Source of the DNA: Sphagnum magellanicum
Taxonomy: Eukaryota > Streptophyta > Sphagnopsida > Sphagnales > Sphagnaceae
Assembly (NCBI GenBank): GCA_021904315.1
Contig: CM038919.1
Span: 4,774,001 to 4,838,000, forward strand
Length of the DNA: 64,000 nucleotides
Direction: 5' to 3'
The translations under genes were made by a program, and so were the position numbers. Of the stretch, positions 1-12,580 are shown piece after piece (within the stretch, counting starts at the first letter, position 1; each line of letters opens with the position of its first letter). The notes below the pieces were generated by a model. The model searched no databases. It was not told where the DNA came from and saw only the letters and a program-made list of their open reading frames with translations.

Positions 1-3000
1 AATCATGTTCCCAATGCTACAACCACCAAACTAAGTTGTCATGAAGCCTCCACTTGTCCTCATTCACACAAAGAAGGGTGGGGAGGGGGAGGAGGGGGTC
101 ATCAGACAGACAGACATCCAGCAGCATCCTGAATAGGTAGGTATATATATATATATATAAAATAGGCACAGAATTGATACAGTTGCAAAATGCCATTTTG
201 TGGGTATTATTATTTATTTTTAACCTGGACTCAATAGCCCTTCCTATGAACACCCTACCTATTTGCCTACTTCCTCTGTGGATGGATTGCCCAATGTCTA
301 AACCACGTGAGCAATCAGAACCCAGAGTACACTAAACTAATGGGGAGATATCCCCACACATTCCAAGCTATCCAATTTTTTTTTGGGTCTATTCTGATTG
401 AAAGAAAGTGGGAATAGGAACCACCGAACTTTGTTGGAAGAAACAAAATAGGTGTGCCAGGGCAAGCTACCCAAAAAAAGAAAAGAAAAAAAAGGTATCA
501 ATTTGCACGGACTCGGTAAAAGGCTACCAACTCAAGGCAGAAAGGCAGGCAGTCTCTGGCGGCCCAAGCAGGGGAACTCATTTAATTAAGAGAGAAACAA
601 ACTATATTGTCTCCTGTCAAAAGGAGTCACCTAATTAGGCCCCCAAGGGCACTTTGCTTTGCAATGGACTCAATTATTGATTGATTGATTCATTTATTTA
701 TTATAATTATTCATTCATTTGTGATCTCCTCATACTTTGTAGACTAATGTGAGAAGTAGTAAATCCCTAGCACATTACTTTCCCAGGGTAATCAATTTAG
801 ACTTTCAAGTTTTCACTATCAATCTAAGGCCTTTTTCCTCATTAAAAAGTCTGAAAAATATGTGGCCTACCTTGCCAAAATTTGAATGAAACCTTTTTAA
901 GCACAATAGATTCAATGATATTGTACAATGCCAATTTTTTTTTTATCTTTTATTATTATTATTTTTATTGCCAAACATAACTGACCAAAAAAAATATTAA
1001 TTAGGCACCTTGCTGCCCAACCAGGCTAGGTGCTAGGGTAGTTTGCTAAATTGGTGTGTAGCTGATGAAGAAGCAGAGCACATTCTAATTTTGTATGTAA
1101 GGCCATATAGATATTAGATACCCAACAAGGCTGGCTTAAGATCATCATCATTACCTGAGTTGAATTCTTCTTTACCGACCTAGATATGATGAAGCCATCA
1201 AATCCAGAAGAAGAACAAAAACAACAAAGAAGAATAAGGAGAATTTCTTTTGGGGTATCATTGTTGTAATGTTCCAAATTGAGAGTTTTTGAATTCTTGT
1301 TGTCGTCCCTCCTAGCATCTTTTCTCCCATACTCTCTCTCTCCATCATCAATTGTGAGAAGAAGCCCCCTGTTTTGTTCTTGAAACTCCTCTTTGTTTTG
1401 GCTCGAAAAAGAGCCATAGGGTTTTTGTAAGACTTGGGGTAATTTGCTAATCATAGCATTTCTTACTTACCATTGTATGTTGGCAAGCTTCAACACATGT
1501 TTGTCGAACAAATCAATTCGTTTTGAGATTTTCATTTCAAAAAATTGAATATTCTATAAGGTTGAACATTTTCCTTGAATTTATAAAACTTGGATTTTTT
1601 TAAAAAAAATCAATTGTGAATATTTCTGAAAATAGTGTAATTAGTGTTGAAGCTGCCAAAGTAGAGCGGTATTAACCAGTGCTGGTCAGATATCACTTTT
1701 TCCCAATACTCGAGGGGCAGAGTATTTTTCAAAATGAAAATCTCATTAACACACAGGGTATCAAATACCCGATTTTTTGAAAACTGTCAGGACCCACCTC
1801 TTATCAATTTGCAATGTCTCAACAAAACCCACCAATTATCCATTTTCCTGGGTATGGTTCATGAAATACCTACATGTTATGCATAAGGGTTTGGTTTTGG
1901 AATACCCTACTTGATACCCACCTAGTATTTGTCAAGGCCAGTTCTTGTAGAGCACTTTATATGCTATATTTTTCCCCCATGCATTCCATGTGCATTTGTC
2001 AACTTTTTTTACATCCAACTTCCAAGCATCAAACATGAATTTCATCAATGGTTTCATTGCATTCAGTGCATAGTGCTATAGACAATGAAAAAAATTCCCC
2101 AAAACTCAAATGAAGCTTGCTTAGTAATTGAAATGAAGAATGCATTGTAACCAAAATTGGGACTCAAAGATCCTATCTACAATAATGTTAAGTTACCCAG
2201 TGCCAACTATTAGACTATAGAAATTTTGAATGCTATATTATCTACATTCAACTTCCATACACAACTTGTTCACACATTTGATGATTTTATTCATAGGTGT
2301 CCCAAAAACATGCTTCCAAGAACCAACAAAAAATTCAGAAATCAACACACATTACAAATAACACCTTGTCTTTTTAATCCTTGAAAACTTTAGACATGGT
2401 TGTTGTTACATTTGTTCTACTGCTTCACAGAAACTATATCTACGTAGTGGAAGATGGAGTTGAATACAATTTCTCTTGTAGCAAAGCAAAGTAAAAGAAA
2501 ACAAAAAGAAGATCAAAAACCATAAAAATGTACTTAGTTTCATTCTATCCATCTTTATAGGAGTATTGCACACCTTAAATCCTTGCTTTTGCGCCTTTGG
2601 CTCATCTTCTCCTTGCATTTTCCTGCACATATCTACTCCTCATTTCAAATCCATAGAAAGTTATCAACTAGCACACTAAACACACGCAAACCAAGAATGG
2701 AAGGAGATAAATAATGGCATAGTCTCTAGTAACCACCATTGCCTTTCTTCTTCAAAGACAAACCACCAAAAGGTGATGGTCTCATCACCATGTAGTAAAG
2801 CACAAAAAGTTAAAACCCTAACTACATCTTGTAGCACATAGGAGGACATGTCTTTAGGTCACAACATAACATATTTTGTAAGTCAACAGGTTAAACCTTA
2901 AACTCTAGTTTGTATTCATTATCTTGCAACAATATGCCAAGAAGCTCAATCAAATGGTTAAATCCTATGCATCATAAAAGCAATGTTAGAAACAATCACA

Positions 3001-3370
3001 TTAACCGTGTATTGAATGTTACTATGAGTAAAGAAGTAAAAAATCAAAAGTCATATTAAGTTTTAATCTAGAAAATATAGTGTTTTAGATTAGTTTCAAT
3101 TATAATTGCTTTGCCCCATGCTAGTTGTTCAATCAATCCCCAATTCATTTATTCACCATACATTCAAACCACAAACACATAAGAAGCCAACAACATTGTT
3201 AGATATATTTGATCCATCTAACAAATTCTTGTGTTTGAATATTATTCTACAATTATGGCACTTGCCCATATTTGTCACTTGAATGTCAACTAACAACTTT
3301 TTCAACATGACATATGACATGTGCCTTAATTCATATGTTCATTACCTACAAAACTTCCTGGTGACATTAA
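1..3370. other. Non-genic AT-rich DNA, left edge
   Basis: I recognise no gene here. It holds a (TA)n run at about 141-160, a GATT/ATTT-rich patch near 680-720, and an unrecognised 142-codon minus-strand frame from ATG at 1,454 to 1,026. That frame has no family resemblance, so I leave it uncalled. Around 1,660-1,940 several GGTATC/GATACC words recur, as they do near 46.0 and 49.5 kb, hinting at an old dispersed repeat. Confidence 0.5.
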
Positions 3371-3602
3371 CCAATTTTTATAAAACATTCCAAAAAGACA
3401 AAAATAATTACACATTCACTTGCACAACTAAACTCCCAAAACACCGCATGCAACTTAACACATCAAACAACATATATTTTCAAAAACCAATTTTTATAAA
3501 ACATTCCAAAAAGACAAAAATAATTACACATTCACTTGCACAACTAAACTCCCAAAAAACCACATCCAACTTAACACATCAAACAACATATATTTTCAAA
3601 AA
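3371..3602 (+). repeat. Tandem duplication, two copies of a 116-bp unit
   Basis: The unit starting CCAATTTTTATAAAACATTC at 3,371 repeats at 3,487 with only a few differences (ACACCGCATGC against AACCACATCC). The high identity points to a recent duplication. The period is not a multiple of three, so a frame crossing it encodes the two copies differently. That argues against coding. Confidence 0.9.
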
Positions 3603-4639
3603 CCTTTCAAAGTTGCAATTCTCATTAGCACCCACCTTGTCCCTCATTTATGAAAAATAGTTTCGAAAACCCTAAGTGAGAATTTTCAATCCTTGCATTT
3701 CTTGCATTACATTCAACTTAATAAGGTAAAAAGGACAAGACATAAGACACAAATTGCAAAGCAATGATCATTTTGGCCTTTTCTATTTTATGCCCATTTG
3801 CACCAACTTCTTTCAACCTTGTAGTGAAAATATAAATGGAGATTGTTATTGTTAATGATAAGTAACAATTTGGATAAGATAAAAATAATAAGGAATACTT
3901 CATCTATGTATATTCAATTTTACACCAAATCTTTTGAGCCCTAGGCCTATAATGCAAATCTAGATATAGTCATAAAATTTCAAATTGACCAAAGACCAAA
4001 TACCATAGCCCATACAAACATTGGAATATCAAATCATCATAAAACATGACTAGTATAGCTTTTGTAACCATTTCACAAGGGAGACATTTCTTCTAGGTTC
4101 CACAATTTTGTCATCATTGGATATGTTTGATAGTTGTTATGTACTACATGGGTACAAAACAAAGATGTAGTTTCAAAACAAATTAAATTGTGAAGAAAAC
4201 AATTTAGAAAAAATTCATCATCACATGCGTGTGTTGTGTGTTCACTTAGAATGCACTTATTTACCTTAAAGCTTAAGACACCACAAGCTTCCATTATCAC
4301 CTATTAAGTAGATCACATTAATAAATCCTCATCAATACATCCTTCACTCAAGCTGTAACTTCATGCAAAAATTTCCACAATTAATGAATCAAAGAACATG
4401 CAATAAACAACATACATGTTTTAAGGAATCAATTGAGATTGTTTTGATCATATGCATGCACATCTAATGCATATAAAACAACTTACAACCCACATCAAAC
4501 AAAGAAAAAGGTAAACATCAAATTGTTACCGTTTCATTAAACCAACCTTTGAACAATGAACCACCAAATTCATGGTCACAACAAATGTGCAATTGAAAAT
4601 GGAACATGAGTCCATGGTATTAGAAATAGAACTTACCAC

Positions 4640-7560
4640 CATGTTGGGGGCGATTCCCAATCTTCAAATGTCACAAGAAAATGGCAAAATAATGATAACT
4701 CATTTCTAAATAGTGATTACACTACATCTTCATTTGATGCCATTACATGAAAAATTGAATTCTCTTCTTTAGGAATCACAACTTCAAGAAGGTTAACAAT
4801 AACAAGATTCAGGAACTAAAACCAATAAAAGAAAAATTTCTTGCAAACAATATTTTTGCTTCTAATGAACACATCCATTAAAAGTAGCATGAAAGTTTTA
4901 TAATCATATTTTGTCACCATATCCACCACCTTCAACCTTTCTACCAAAGCCTTCACTACATCAAAACTTTTAAAGTGCATGTCTAACATCATTGTGAGCA
5001 TGTTGTGTGACTTGATAGAGTTGTAAACAAATGCAAATGCCAAAAATGGTGTTAAAATATCTAACATTTTTCCCATCATGTGAACACACAACGGTGAAAA
5101 CACACTAACGTGTAACAATTTTAAGCACATATGGAAGCCCATAATTGCTTCAAAATAACATTATGGAAATAGTGTGCAGGTAGGATAGTTTGAATCCCAC
5201 AAGTCATTTTGTAAATTATCATTAGATTTTCATTATTAAAAAAATTTCAACCCTAATTTGCCTTATGGAGAACTTAAATTTTGAAATATGAGCTTCTAAA
5301 TTATTATATTCACTAAAGAAATGACTTAATGGGAAAAACACCATAATTCAAAATACATAAAAAAATTTGGTCATCCAAATCCTTTCAAAAAGTCTTCCTT
5401 AATATCAATGTTACCACACCATATTTATCATTGAGTCCTTTGTTCAATAAAAAATTATATGAAGGTGCATGAAATCCATATTCAACAATTAAGGATTGTT
5501 TGGTACTTTTTAAAAAGTTCATTATGTTATGACAATTCAAAGACTATTAAAAAAATTCATACAATGTGATTATAATATGTATAACACTTAAATGTTGAGT
5601 TTTTTATTAGTTTTATCATTTCTATTTAATCACATGGCCAAATCTTGCAAATTTTGCTTTGTGACAATATTTTATGGACAATGTTATGTGTTTTTACCCA
5701 CAAAGTTTGTAATTTTGACTCAAAATCCTCTTTTTATGAACATGTTAGAGTTAGCCCCATTTTGTTGAATCTCCTATTGCGTGTGCACACTAGTAAAAAG
5801 CACAACATTAAAGGCATAAGACAACAACCATTAGTTTTTGGTTTGATTAAAAATACATTGCTTTATCACATGAAACATGGTTTTTGTAACAACCTTGCAA
5901 ACAACCCATGTGTGTGCATGTGTGCATCTACAACACAACCTTGCAAATTTTGGTTCTCTTACCTTCCATAACAAAGATTAATTGCATCACAATATTCAAA
6001 GGTCTTTTTAAAAAATTCATCTTATTGGCAAACCTAGTCTTCACATGTGTTTTCAATTTTTTATGGTAAATGTTTGACATTCAAGCATGCCTTTTTCCAT
6101 TGCATATGGCCCTTTATGGACTTCTTAGTGGGCAAGCCCATCTTTGAGTGGTACCATTAGGAATATTACACCTTGATTTTCCTAGACTCATCTAACTTTG
6201 AAAAATCATAGGAAACATTTAAATAAATATTTTCATAAATATTTTTTAATGAATACATTTATGAGGTTCCATAGATTTTGAAATTTCAATAACATAAAAA
6301 AAATTCTATATTTTGATGTTCCTAATCATTGCATTTAGGAAAAATTTCAGGAATGTAACACTAGTTTCTTTTTGGTCAAGAACACAAATTTGAAACATGA
6401 TTTGAAAATTTTCTTGGGAATTTTTTTCTTGAAGTCATTAAAATTTTAAGTTTTTATTAGGTAATTATTTGAATAAGTATAAATTTAATTATGAATTTCC
6501 AAAGTTAAGGTTATTGATTTCTAAAGGGGCCATTTTAAATAAGAATACAAAATTTTAACAATAATTTCCAAATTTTTAAATTTCAAAGCCATATATTAGT
6601 GCATGCAATGGATAAATATGAGGGGGAAAAAATTATAGTTGTGAAAACGTTTAAAGGAAAAGGTTCAAGAAAATGATTTAGTCACTTTTGGTTCTTGAAC
6701 CATTAATTCCTTGAGGTGGTTCTTAGTGGTACCACCCAAGGATGGGTTCACCCTAGTCCATGTGATTATTTTCAATATAGAAGCTTGTGTAGTTTTCAAT
6801 ATATTAACCTTTCAAAAACCAATAAAAACCTTGAGATCATTACATGCACATTAATAAAGCCTTGTTAAATGCATGTCCAAAGTAATTGCCTTGCCAAGGA
6901 AATTTAAATGCCAAAGGGGTGCAAATTTCAATAGAAGTTAATGCTTTTGCAAGGGTGGACAAGTTCCCCCTTCATCCTTCACATATTCAACAACCTTGTT
7001 GAATAAGTTACAAAAAGACAAAAGTTCTTGAACACATGTGCATCCATGGTTGATCATGTTGTATTCACATTTTCAAATAAGCCCATTCTCAAATGGCAAG
7101 GAACCCACTATGAGTTCACAAAGTTGATCACAAATGCAAATGTTTCATGTCTAAATCTAAACATACACAAATCAAAAGATGTAGTAACTATTAAAAAACG
7201 AAATAAACACCGCACGAAAACTCTATCACCACACTAAACAATCTTAGACAATTGTTTTCCATTGTTGAAATTGGCATGTAGCCTTTTACAACATACAATA
7301 CCAAGTCTTTCACAAACTTATTTTGGGCCACATCTTTTTCATTTGTAAGGAATAGAAGCACAAAAATGCTTGGTGATTGTTCCATAACTAAGACCGACCC
7401 AATGCTTCAACTTCCTTTGGCCACATTCTTCTCCAACAACTTGCACATTTGTTGCCTTCAACCTAACCCAAGCATTTGCATGTTTTGAACTAATGTGCTT
7501 TTCATATATGTGGTCCCATGGTCTTTATTATAGATGACCACACTTTTTCACTAATGGGTA
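4640..7560 (-). pseudogene. Decayed hAT-superfamily transposase gene
   Basis: Reading the minus strand from 7.5 to 4.6 kb in mixed frames gives, in the right order, phrases typical of plant BED/hAT transposases. Near 7.3 kb is VAQNKFVKDLVLYVVKGYMP. Near 7.1 kb is FDLCMFRFRHETFAFVINFV with MGLFENVNTT. Near 6.05 kb is a KTHVKTRFA-like segment. Near 5.9 kb is a CDAINLCYGR-like and CVLNQTKG-like segment. At 5.03-4.87 kb is SHNMLTMMLDMHFKSFDVV with VVDMVTKYDYKT. Near 4.67 kb is LFRNELSLF followed by a WESPPTWW dimerisation-type motif. Many stops and frameshifts interrupt it, so it is inactive. The element's terminal repeats and target duplication were not identified. This reading comes from remembered family sequences, not from a search. 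Confidence 0.72.
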
Positions 7561-8417
7561 GTGTTAAGGGGGTAGGCTGATTACATTATTTTGGATGAAC
7601 AAGGCATTAAGGATAAGGATTGATCATTGGACATTAGAGGTTTTAAATTTTGACTTCTTGTTTAGTTTTGAATCATGTGGATGGTGACTTGGGATTGCCC
7701 AAAGATGGAAGTTCTAAGGAAAGGATATTCATTTTTAGACACACAATTTTGGAATGAAAATAGATGTAGCTACTTTTTGGTAGAAACTACAAATTATGTT
7801 TGGAGATACCACAAATTTATTTGTTGATTTCATTTCATTTCAACAGAACATGCAATTTTTTTACTGTATTTTGATGAAAGTTTTTAGTAAATAGGAAAAG
7901 TACAAACTTTTGTAATGATTTTCCTATTCATATTGTTGTGTGAATTTTATATAGTATAAAAAAATAAAGAAATGAAGTGTAATTTTGTTTTTGGATTTTC
8001 TACATTGTATCTTGAAGTACAAATTCTGGTTATATGAAATAACCATGAATCTGGTACTTTAATGAATTATAAAGGGAGGTGTGTTTAAAATCAATGCAGG
8101 AAATGTGAATATGTGCATATTGTAATGCAAATTTGTTGTTATAATAAGTGTGTAATAGGTCTGCATGGATTTAATCCACATCTACTAGGCAGTTACTACT
8201 ATGAGCTTGGGAAACAAAATGACACATAATGCATAGTGTGGTTTGAACAACTCTAGGAGTTACATCAATATCATTGTTCAACTCAAAGAAATGCTAGGGG
8301 AAAGACAACTTGTTGTGAGGAATCTAATTTTTTTGGTTTAGTAGATGTTGAATATACCACACATCCTAAGAAACATCTATGACTCTTGGCTCCATACTGT
8401 TTTCATTCAAACTTGGT

Positions 8418-8476
8418 GCATCAAGAGATGAGACATAATTGAACATGGTTTTCAATTATGTCTTATCTCTTGATGC
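8418..8476. repeat. Short foldback hairpin, 26-bp arms
   Basis: GCATCAAGAGATGAGACATA at 8,418 is matched by its inverse ending at 8,476, giving 26-bp arms with one mismatch around an 8-nt loop (CATGGTTT). The 20-bp word AACATGGTTTTCAATTATGT, which spans loop and right arm, occurs again at 8,498-8,517. This suggests a local duplication created the hairpin. Confidence 0.85.
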
Positions 8477-8884
8477 ATGGTTAATATTCATGGGCACAAC
8501 ATGGTTTTCAATTATGTTTCATTTGAATGATTTGTCCTCCCTTTTGCAACTTTCTCAAAACTCAAGACGAATGCTTTAGGTTTGGGTTAGGCAATAAGGG
8601 ACAACTGACCTAAATGATTCATTGTATGTCACATTGAAATCTAACAGGGTACCAATTTCCATCAATCCTACACGAGACCCCATACCAGGTGGGTCCGGTT
8701 CTTTAATTGGTTCTTGTTTTTTAAAAACCAAGCATGTTGATTATTTGTAACCGGACCCAATACCCTTGTTGATAATCAGCCCTAAAGTCAATATCTGGCC
8801 AATATAGTGGTATTAACAGCTGGTGCCAGGAAGGACAGAGCACTGCAGCAGCCCTACTCAGGATTTGTTTAAAGGATTTTGTGA

Positions 8885-9170
8885 CGTAGCCAAGGTGGCG
8901 ACCATCCAGAAACTAATTTAGCCAATTCCAGCTACATGCCAGATATTTAAGTAGAAAAAAACCAGGAACCTTCTATATTTTTGGCTACCTACTGGAACTT
9001 ATTCTAGAAATCTGGCAATTTGATTTTTTTTTTTCACGAAATTTGGCAAATTCGGACCATTTATTCCATGAAAAAAACATTTGTATTTGGTCGAAATCAC
9101 ATTATTCAGGACGAATTTTTGTGAAAATTTGCCAGTAAAAAAGACAGTGGACCTACTCTTCGGCTACTTT
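8885..9170 (+). repeat. Dispersed repeat family R2, copy 1
   Basis: This segment shares ordered words with 13.8-14.0 kb (inverted) and 23.2-23.5 kb: ATTTAGCCAA, GGCTAC near CTGGAACTT, TCTAGAAATCT, GAAATTTGGCAAAT, GTCGAAATCA, TTCAGG and GAAAATTTG(C/T)C. GTAGCC and GGCTAC words near the two ends may be remnants of terminal inverted repeats. No coding capacity was seen. Confidence 0.6.
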
Positions 9171-9518
9171 TGAGTTCATACTTTATTCTTGAATATCATG
9201 AAGTAAGTTGTACTCGCAAAGTTCATAGGGGGATGTGTTTAGTGTCCTGTGGAGTGTAGTGCATGCCCCCCACCCCTTTCCTTCCTGAAATATGTACATT
9301 CATTATCAACAAATTGTTGCTGAGAAGTCGACCAAAATTTGTCCCCGCAGAAAAGTGTGGGATGATAGGTAGGTATTGCAACAAAAATACCTACTTACAC
9401 TTGTCTGACTTTGTCTCTTCTCCACTTATCACCTACCTTCTGTGAGTCCTGCGAAGGCTGCTAGATTTGTTTTTCTTCACCTTTGAGAGAGACTTCCAAA
9501 GTGCTCCTTTTGTCTGCA

Positions 9519-9540
9519 TTCTCTCTCTCTCTCTCTCTCA
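9519..9540. repeat. (CT)n microsatellite
   Basis: About ten CT dinucleotides occur within 9,171-10,059, a stretch in which I see no gene. Confidence 0.9.
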
Positions 9541-10059
9541 CCCTTCTTGGGTTGTCAGTGCTTTGCCTTTTATGCTCTAGTTTATGTCTTGAAGTATTTT
9601 TGCTGGAATGGGCAAACTAACTTTTGGGCAAGGTGATAGATAAGCTTAGTAGTGATGGTACTTTTTCCATCTTGCTGTTGCTTTTTGTGCTGCTTTTGTC
9701 TCAGAAACTACAAACAGATTTCAATACACTACAGATCAGCTTCAGCTTTCTACAGTTCCGCACACACTTTTTGTTCAAATTTTTTTCTAGACACTGTTCA
9801 CACTTCACAACTACAACTCATGCCCAAGATCATCATTATCTGTTGCCTTAAAACAAACAAACAAACAAATAAACACAGAGGTATTTGTGTGCACATTTAG
9901 AGCTGGAAAAAGTAGTGTGTGGGGTTAGGGCATAGTTGATTTCTGTACAAGATACATCCAGTTTAAGTACTTAAGGTTCCCTCTCTTCTTTGTCACACTT
10001 CCTCTCTACACAATCATCTTGTGTAAGGTAAAGCCCCAGGTTGGGGATACTCCCAAAAT

Positions 10060-10188
10060 AAAGTGGATTCACACTTGATGGTATGTCATCCATAACTCAA
10101 TGTTACAAGTTCTTAACGTTGAGTTATGGAATGATAACTTGTAACATTGAGTTATGGATGACATACAATCAAATGTGAATCCACCTTT
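10060..10188. repeat. Near-perfect foldback hairpin, about 52-nt arms and 24-nt loop
   Basis: The left arm 10,060-10,111 (from AAAGTGGATTCAC to AATGTTACAAGTT) pairs with the right arm 10,136-10,188. There are two substitutions and one single-base bulge. The loop contains AACGTTGAGTTATGG, a partial third copy of the arm sequence. The shape fits a young MIR-type or siRNA hairpin, or a foldback MITE. The flanks (AAAATAAAG and CTTTAAAA) are weakly inverted too. I see no clear target-site duplication. Confidence 0.88.
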
Positions 10189-10540
10189 AAAAGTGACCTA
10201 GAAGGGACCTAGGACAAGGCAATAGCTGAGTGTGGCCCTGCATTTTGGCACTGCCACCCACCCCATTGGCCTTACCCACTGTAAAGCAGGAGACTAAGAT
10301 TATCATAAGCCTAAACATGTGTGAATCATGAGGTGGTAGCAGTAGGAGGAGAGATCTTACACCTAGTATTTAAGATTGGGAGGGACCTTATGCTTGTATG
10401 GTATTGCCCTCAGCCACTGGCATTACCAGAAGAAGGGCCTGCATGAGGTGGAGCCAATGCAAGCTCAATTCTTTAATGTGTAATGTACCTCCAACTGTTA
10501 TATACTTTGGTGGAAGATCCCTTCTCTTTTCTATTCTATG

Positions 10541-10553
10541 GGGGGGGGGGGGT
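10541..10553. repeat. Poly-G run
   Basis: About 13 G residues lie in otherwise ordinary intergenic DNA (10,189-11,058), where I recognise no gene. Confidence 0.9.
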
Positions 10554-11058
10554 ATTTAGGGTGATGAGGTGCCCTCCAAATGCACTAGGAAATTTCTGGG
10601 AGTGCTTTACAAAGAGGCTGAGAACTATGAGAGCCTCTATTTCTGCTGAGTGCTTGCTTTCTGGACACTGTCAAAATGGGTGGATAATTTCAGCTTTTTG
10701 GGGGGATATTTAGGAACAAAGTTCGTTGGCAGGAAAGGCGCCACTTCCAGTCTTATGGCCCATAATTTGAGATTTCTGGCTACTGGGGGCCTTTTTCCAC
10801 TGGCCTTCTCCATTGGCTGAATGCACTGTTTGTCAAGTTTATACATCTTCGAAATATATATAGTGCCCGTCAACTTTGCACACATGGATTTGATTTTGCC
10901 TAGAATCTGAAAGCATTAAAATTCAGAAGCTTTTAGGGTTGCCCATAACCCCAACTCTGAGATAAGTAATTGAATCTACTGATCAATGGAATTGGGCCCT
11001 TATGCTCCTCTAATCATCATCAGCATGTCAAGTGTAACAAAGTGAGTGGGTATTTTCC

Positions 11059-11555
11059 AGTGCTTGCCGGCCGGCTGGCTGGCTGGCTGGCTGTGGAGTT
11101 TTGACCCGGTTATCAGTCCGGTTATTATTTATAACCTGCCACCCGGTTCTTGATTTTGTGACGACCAGTTAAATTGATAACCACATTGTATTAAAATTTC
11201 AAAACCTAATAACCTACCAAGATGGCCTGATTATCTTCCAGGTAGGTTATCAATTTTCAAATGCTAATACCCCCAAAAAAAAAAAAACAGAATTTCTTTT
11301 TTTAGTTTTTCATTTTAAAAACTATATCACTGGTGTAGTAACTAGCAGGTTAAACTGGTGATTATTAACTGGTTATTTGATAACCTACCCTTATGCATAA
11401 CCAGTGGTTACTAGGCAATTTTTTGATAACCTACTCAGCACCCAATTTATTATATTGATATTTGATCACCTGTGTGGTCCCCAAAAAAAAAGCTCCAAAA
11501 AAAAAAAAACCCTACCTAGTGGTTATTAAAAAAAAGAAATAACTGACCAACACTT
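11059..11555 (+). mobile_element. hAT-type MITE family M1, copy 1
   Basis: This 497-bp element starts AGTGCTTGCCGG and ends GACCAACACTT. The ends are imperfect inverted repeats of the type AGTGTTGGYCRGTTAT. It is flanked by TATTTTCC at 11,051-11,058 and TATCTTCC at 11,556-11,563, an 8-bp duplication with one difference; 8 bp is the hAT signature. It is homologous along its length to the element at 49,588-50,052. Near the 5' end a GGCT run (11,069-11,092) has expanded. There is no coding capacity, so it is non-autonomous. Confidence 0.8.
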
Positions 11556-12215
11556 TATCTTCCCCATAATTAAAAAAACTTTCAAGGGCCCCCAATGCTA
11601 ATTCTTATTAGTTGCAACAACCATCCAAAATATTTAACCTGCTCAAATTACTTTGGGGCTACATAAAATTCCTTCAGATGCCTACTATTAGCGCCCCCAA
11701 GGGCAGGGATAGCAATGAGCATATATATATACTTGTGCCGAAAGGACGTTGGAATCTTCACAAAAACAAACAAGTTTTGCCCCCACGAGAAAACTTGAAT
11801 CTTATCAAAAAAGCTCATGTACGTCCTCTAACTTCTAAGAGAGGATAATTTTGATAAAAAGCTAGTGTACTAACTCTACAAGCAGATATTGATATATTTT
11901 GGAAGAAATGGGTCACAAAGGCTTGATAACTATCTTTATATGACCTTTGCCCCTCTGTTGGAAACTTTCCAAATATTAAAAACGTACTCAACACTTTTTT
12001 TTTTTTTCTCGGATTCGAGAATGAAAAGCCTTTGGTCCCTCATCATGTTGTACCATTGGGTTCAAGTATGGAGCTGAGTCAACCTTATTCATCCTTAATT
12101 CATTGAATATTGCACACGAGCTAGTGGCATCCATTTGGCCATCCCACTTTGGGTAGAAAACAAACTTCGATGAAAACTTTAGCAAATTGTTAATGAGAAA
12201 AACAAATGGAAGAAA

Positions 12216-12580
12216 GGCCAGAGTGAACCAACAGCCAGCAGTGGGCCATGAGGGATGGATGAGGAGTGGACCATATTATACACTTTTCCATTGGGTTCCA
12301 GTTCCCTAGCTAACCACCGTAGTTAGTGGTTATCTCAGTTTCTGTTTCTACTACCTACCTATTAATAATCCAATAGCCATTAAGGATATACTAACCATCT
12401 GCATGCATCTACTTACCTTGTAGTCTCCTATTTGTCTACCTTCCTACCTACAAGACCTATAATGGGTTACCCAGGTGAAACCCAACATCAACTCAGTTGG
12501 GGTTCATTATTCATTCATAACTGAGTTATAATAAGCTTCCAATGGATGGTGTGCTGGTGGCTGTTGGTTCACTCTAGCCC
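12216..12580 (+). mobile_element. TIR element (MITE) family M2, complete-looking copy
   Basis: The left end GGCCAGAGTGAACCAACAGC and the right end, whose inverse begins GGGCTAGAGTGAACCAACAG, form terminal inverted repeats of about 34 bp. The element is 365 bp and has no coding frame. It contains a hairpin-prone GCTAACCACCGTAGTTAGTGG segment. Flanks AAGAAAGG and AAAAAAGG resemble an 8-bp duplication but cannot be aligned cleanly with the termini, so the superfamily is open (hAT or Mutator). Confidence 0.75.

Noticed and set aside
1026-1454. 142-codon minus-strand frame beginning with ATG
   Set aside because: It has no recognisable domain, and the flanks show no exon or promoter signals that I can support.
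3283-3660. 125-codon open frame
   Set aside because: It spans a 116-bp tandem duplication whose period is not a multiple of three and has no family features, so it is a chance frame.
8690-8765. GGGTCCGGTT and AACCGGACCC inverted pair as a hairpin element
   Set aside because: Only about ten bases pair well. It is too weak to call without further copies.
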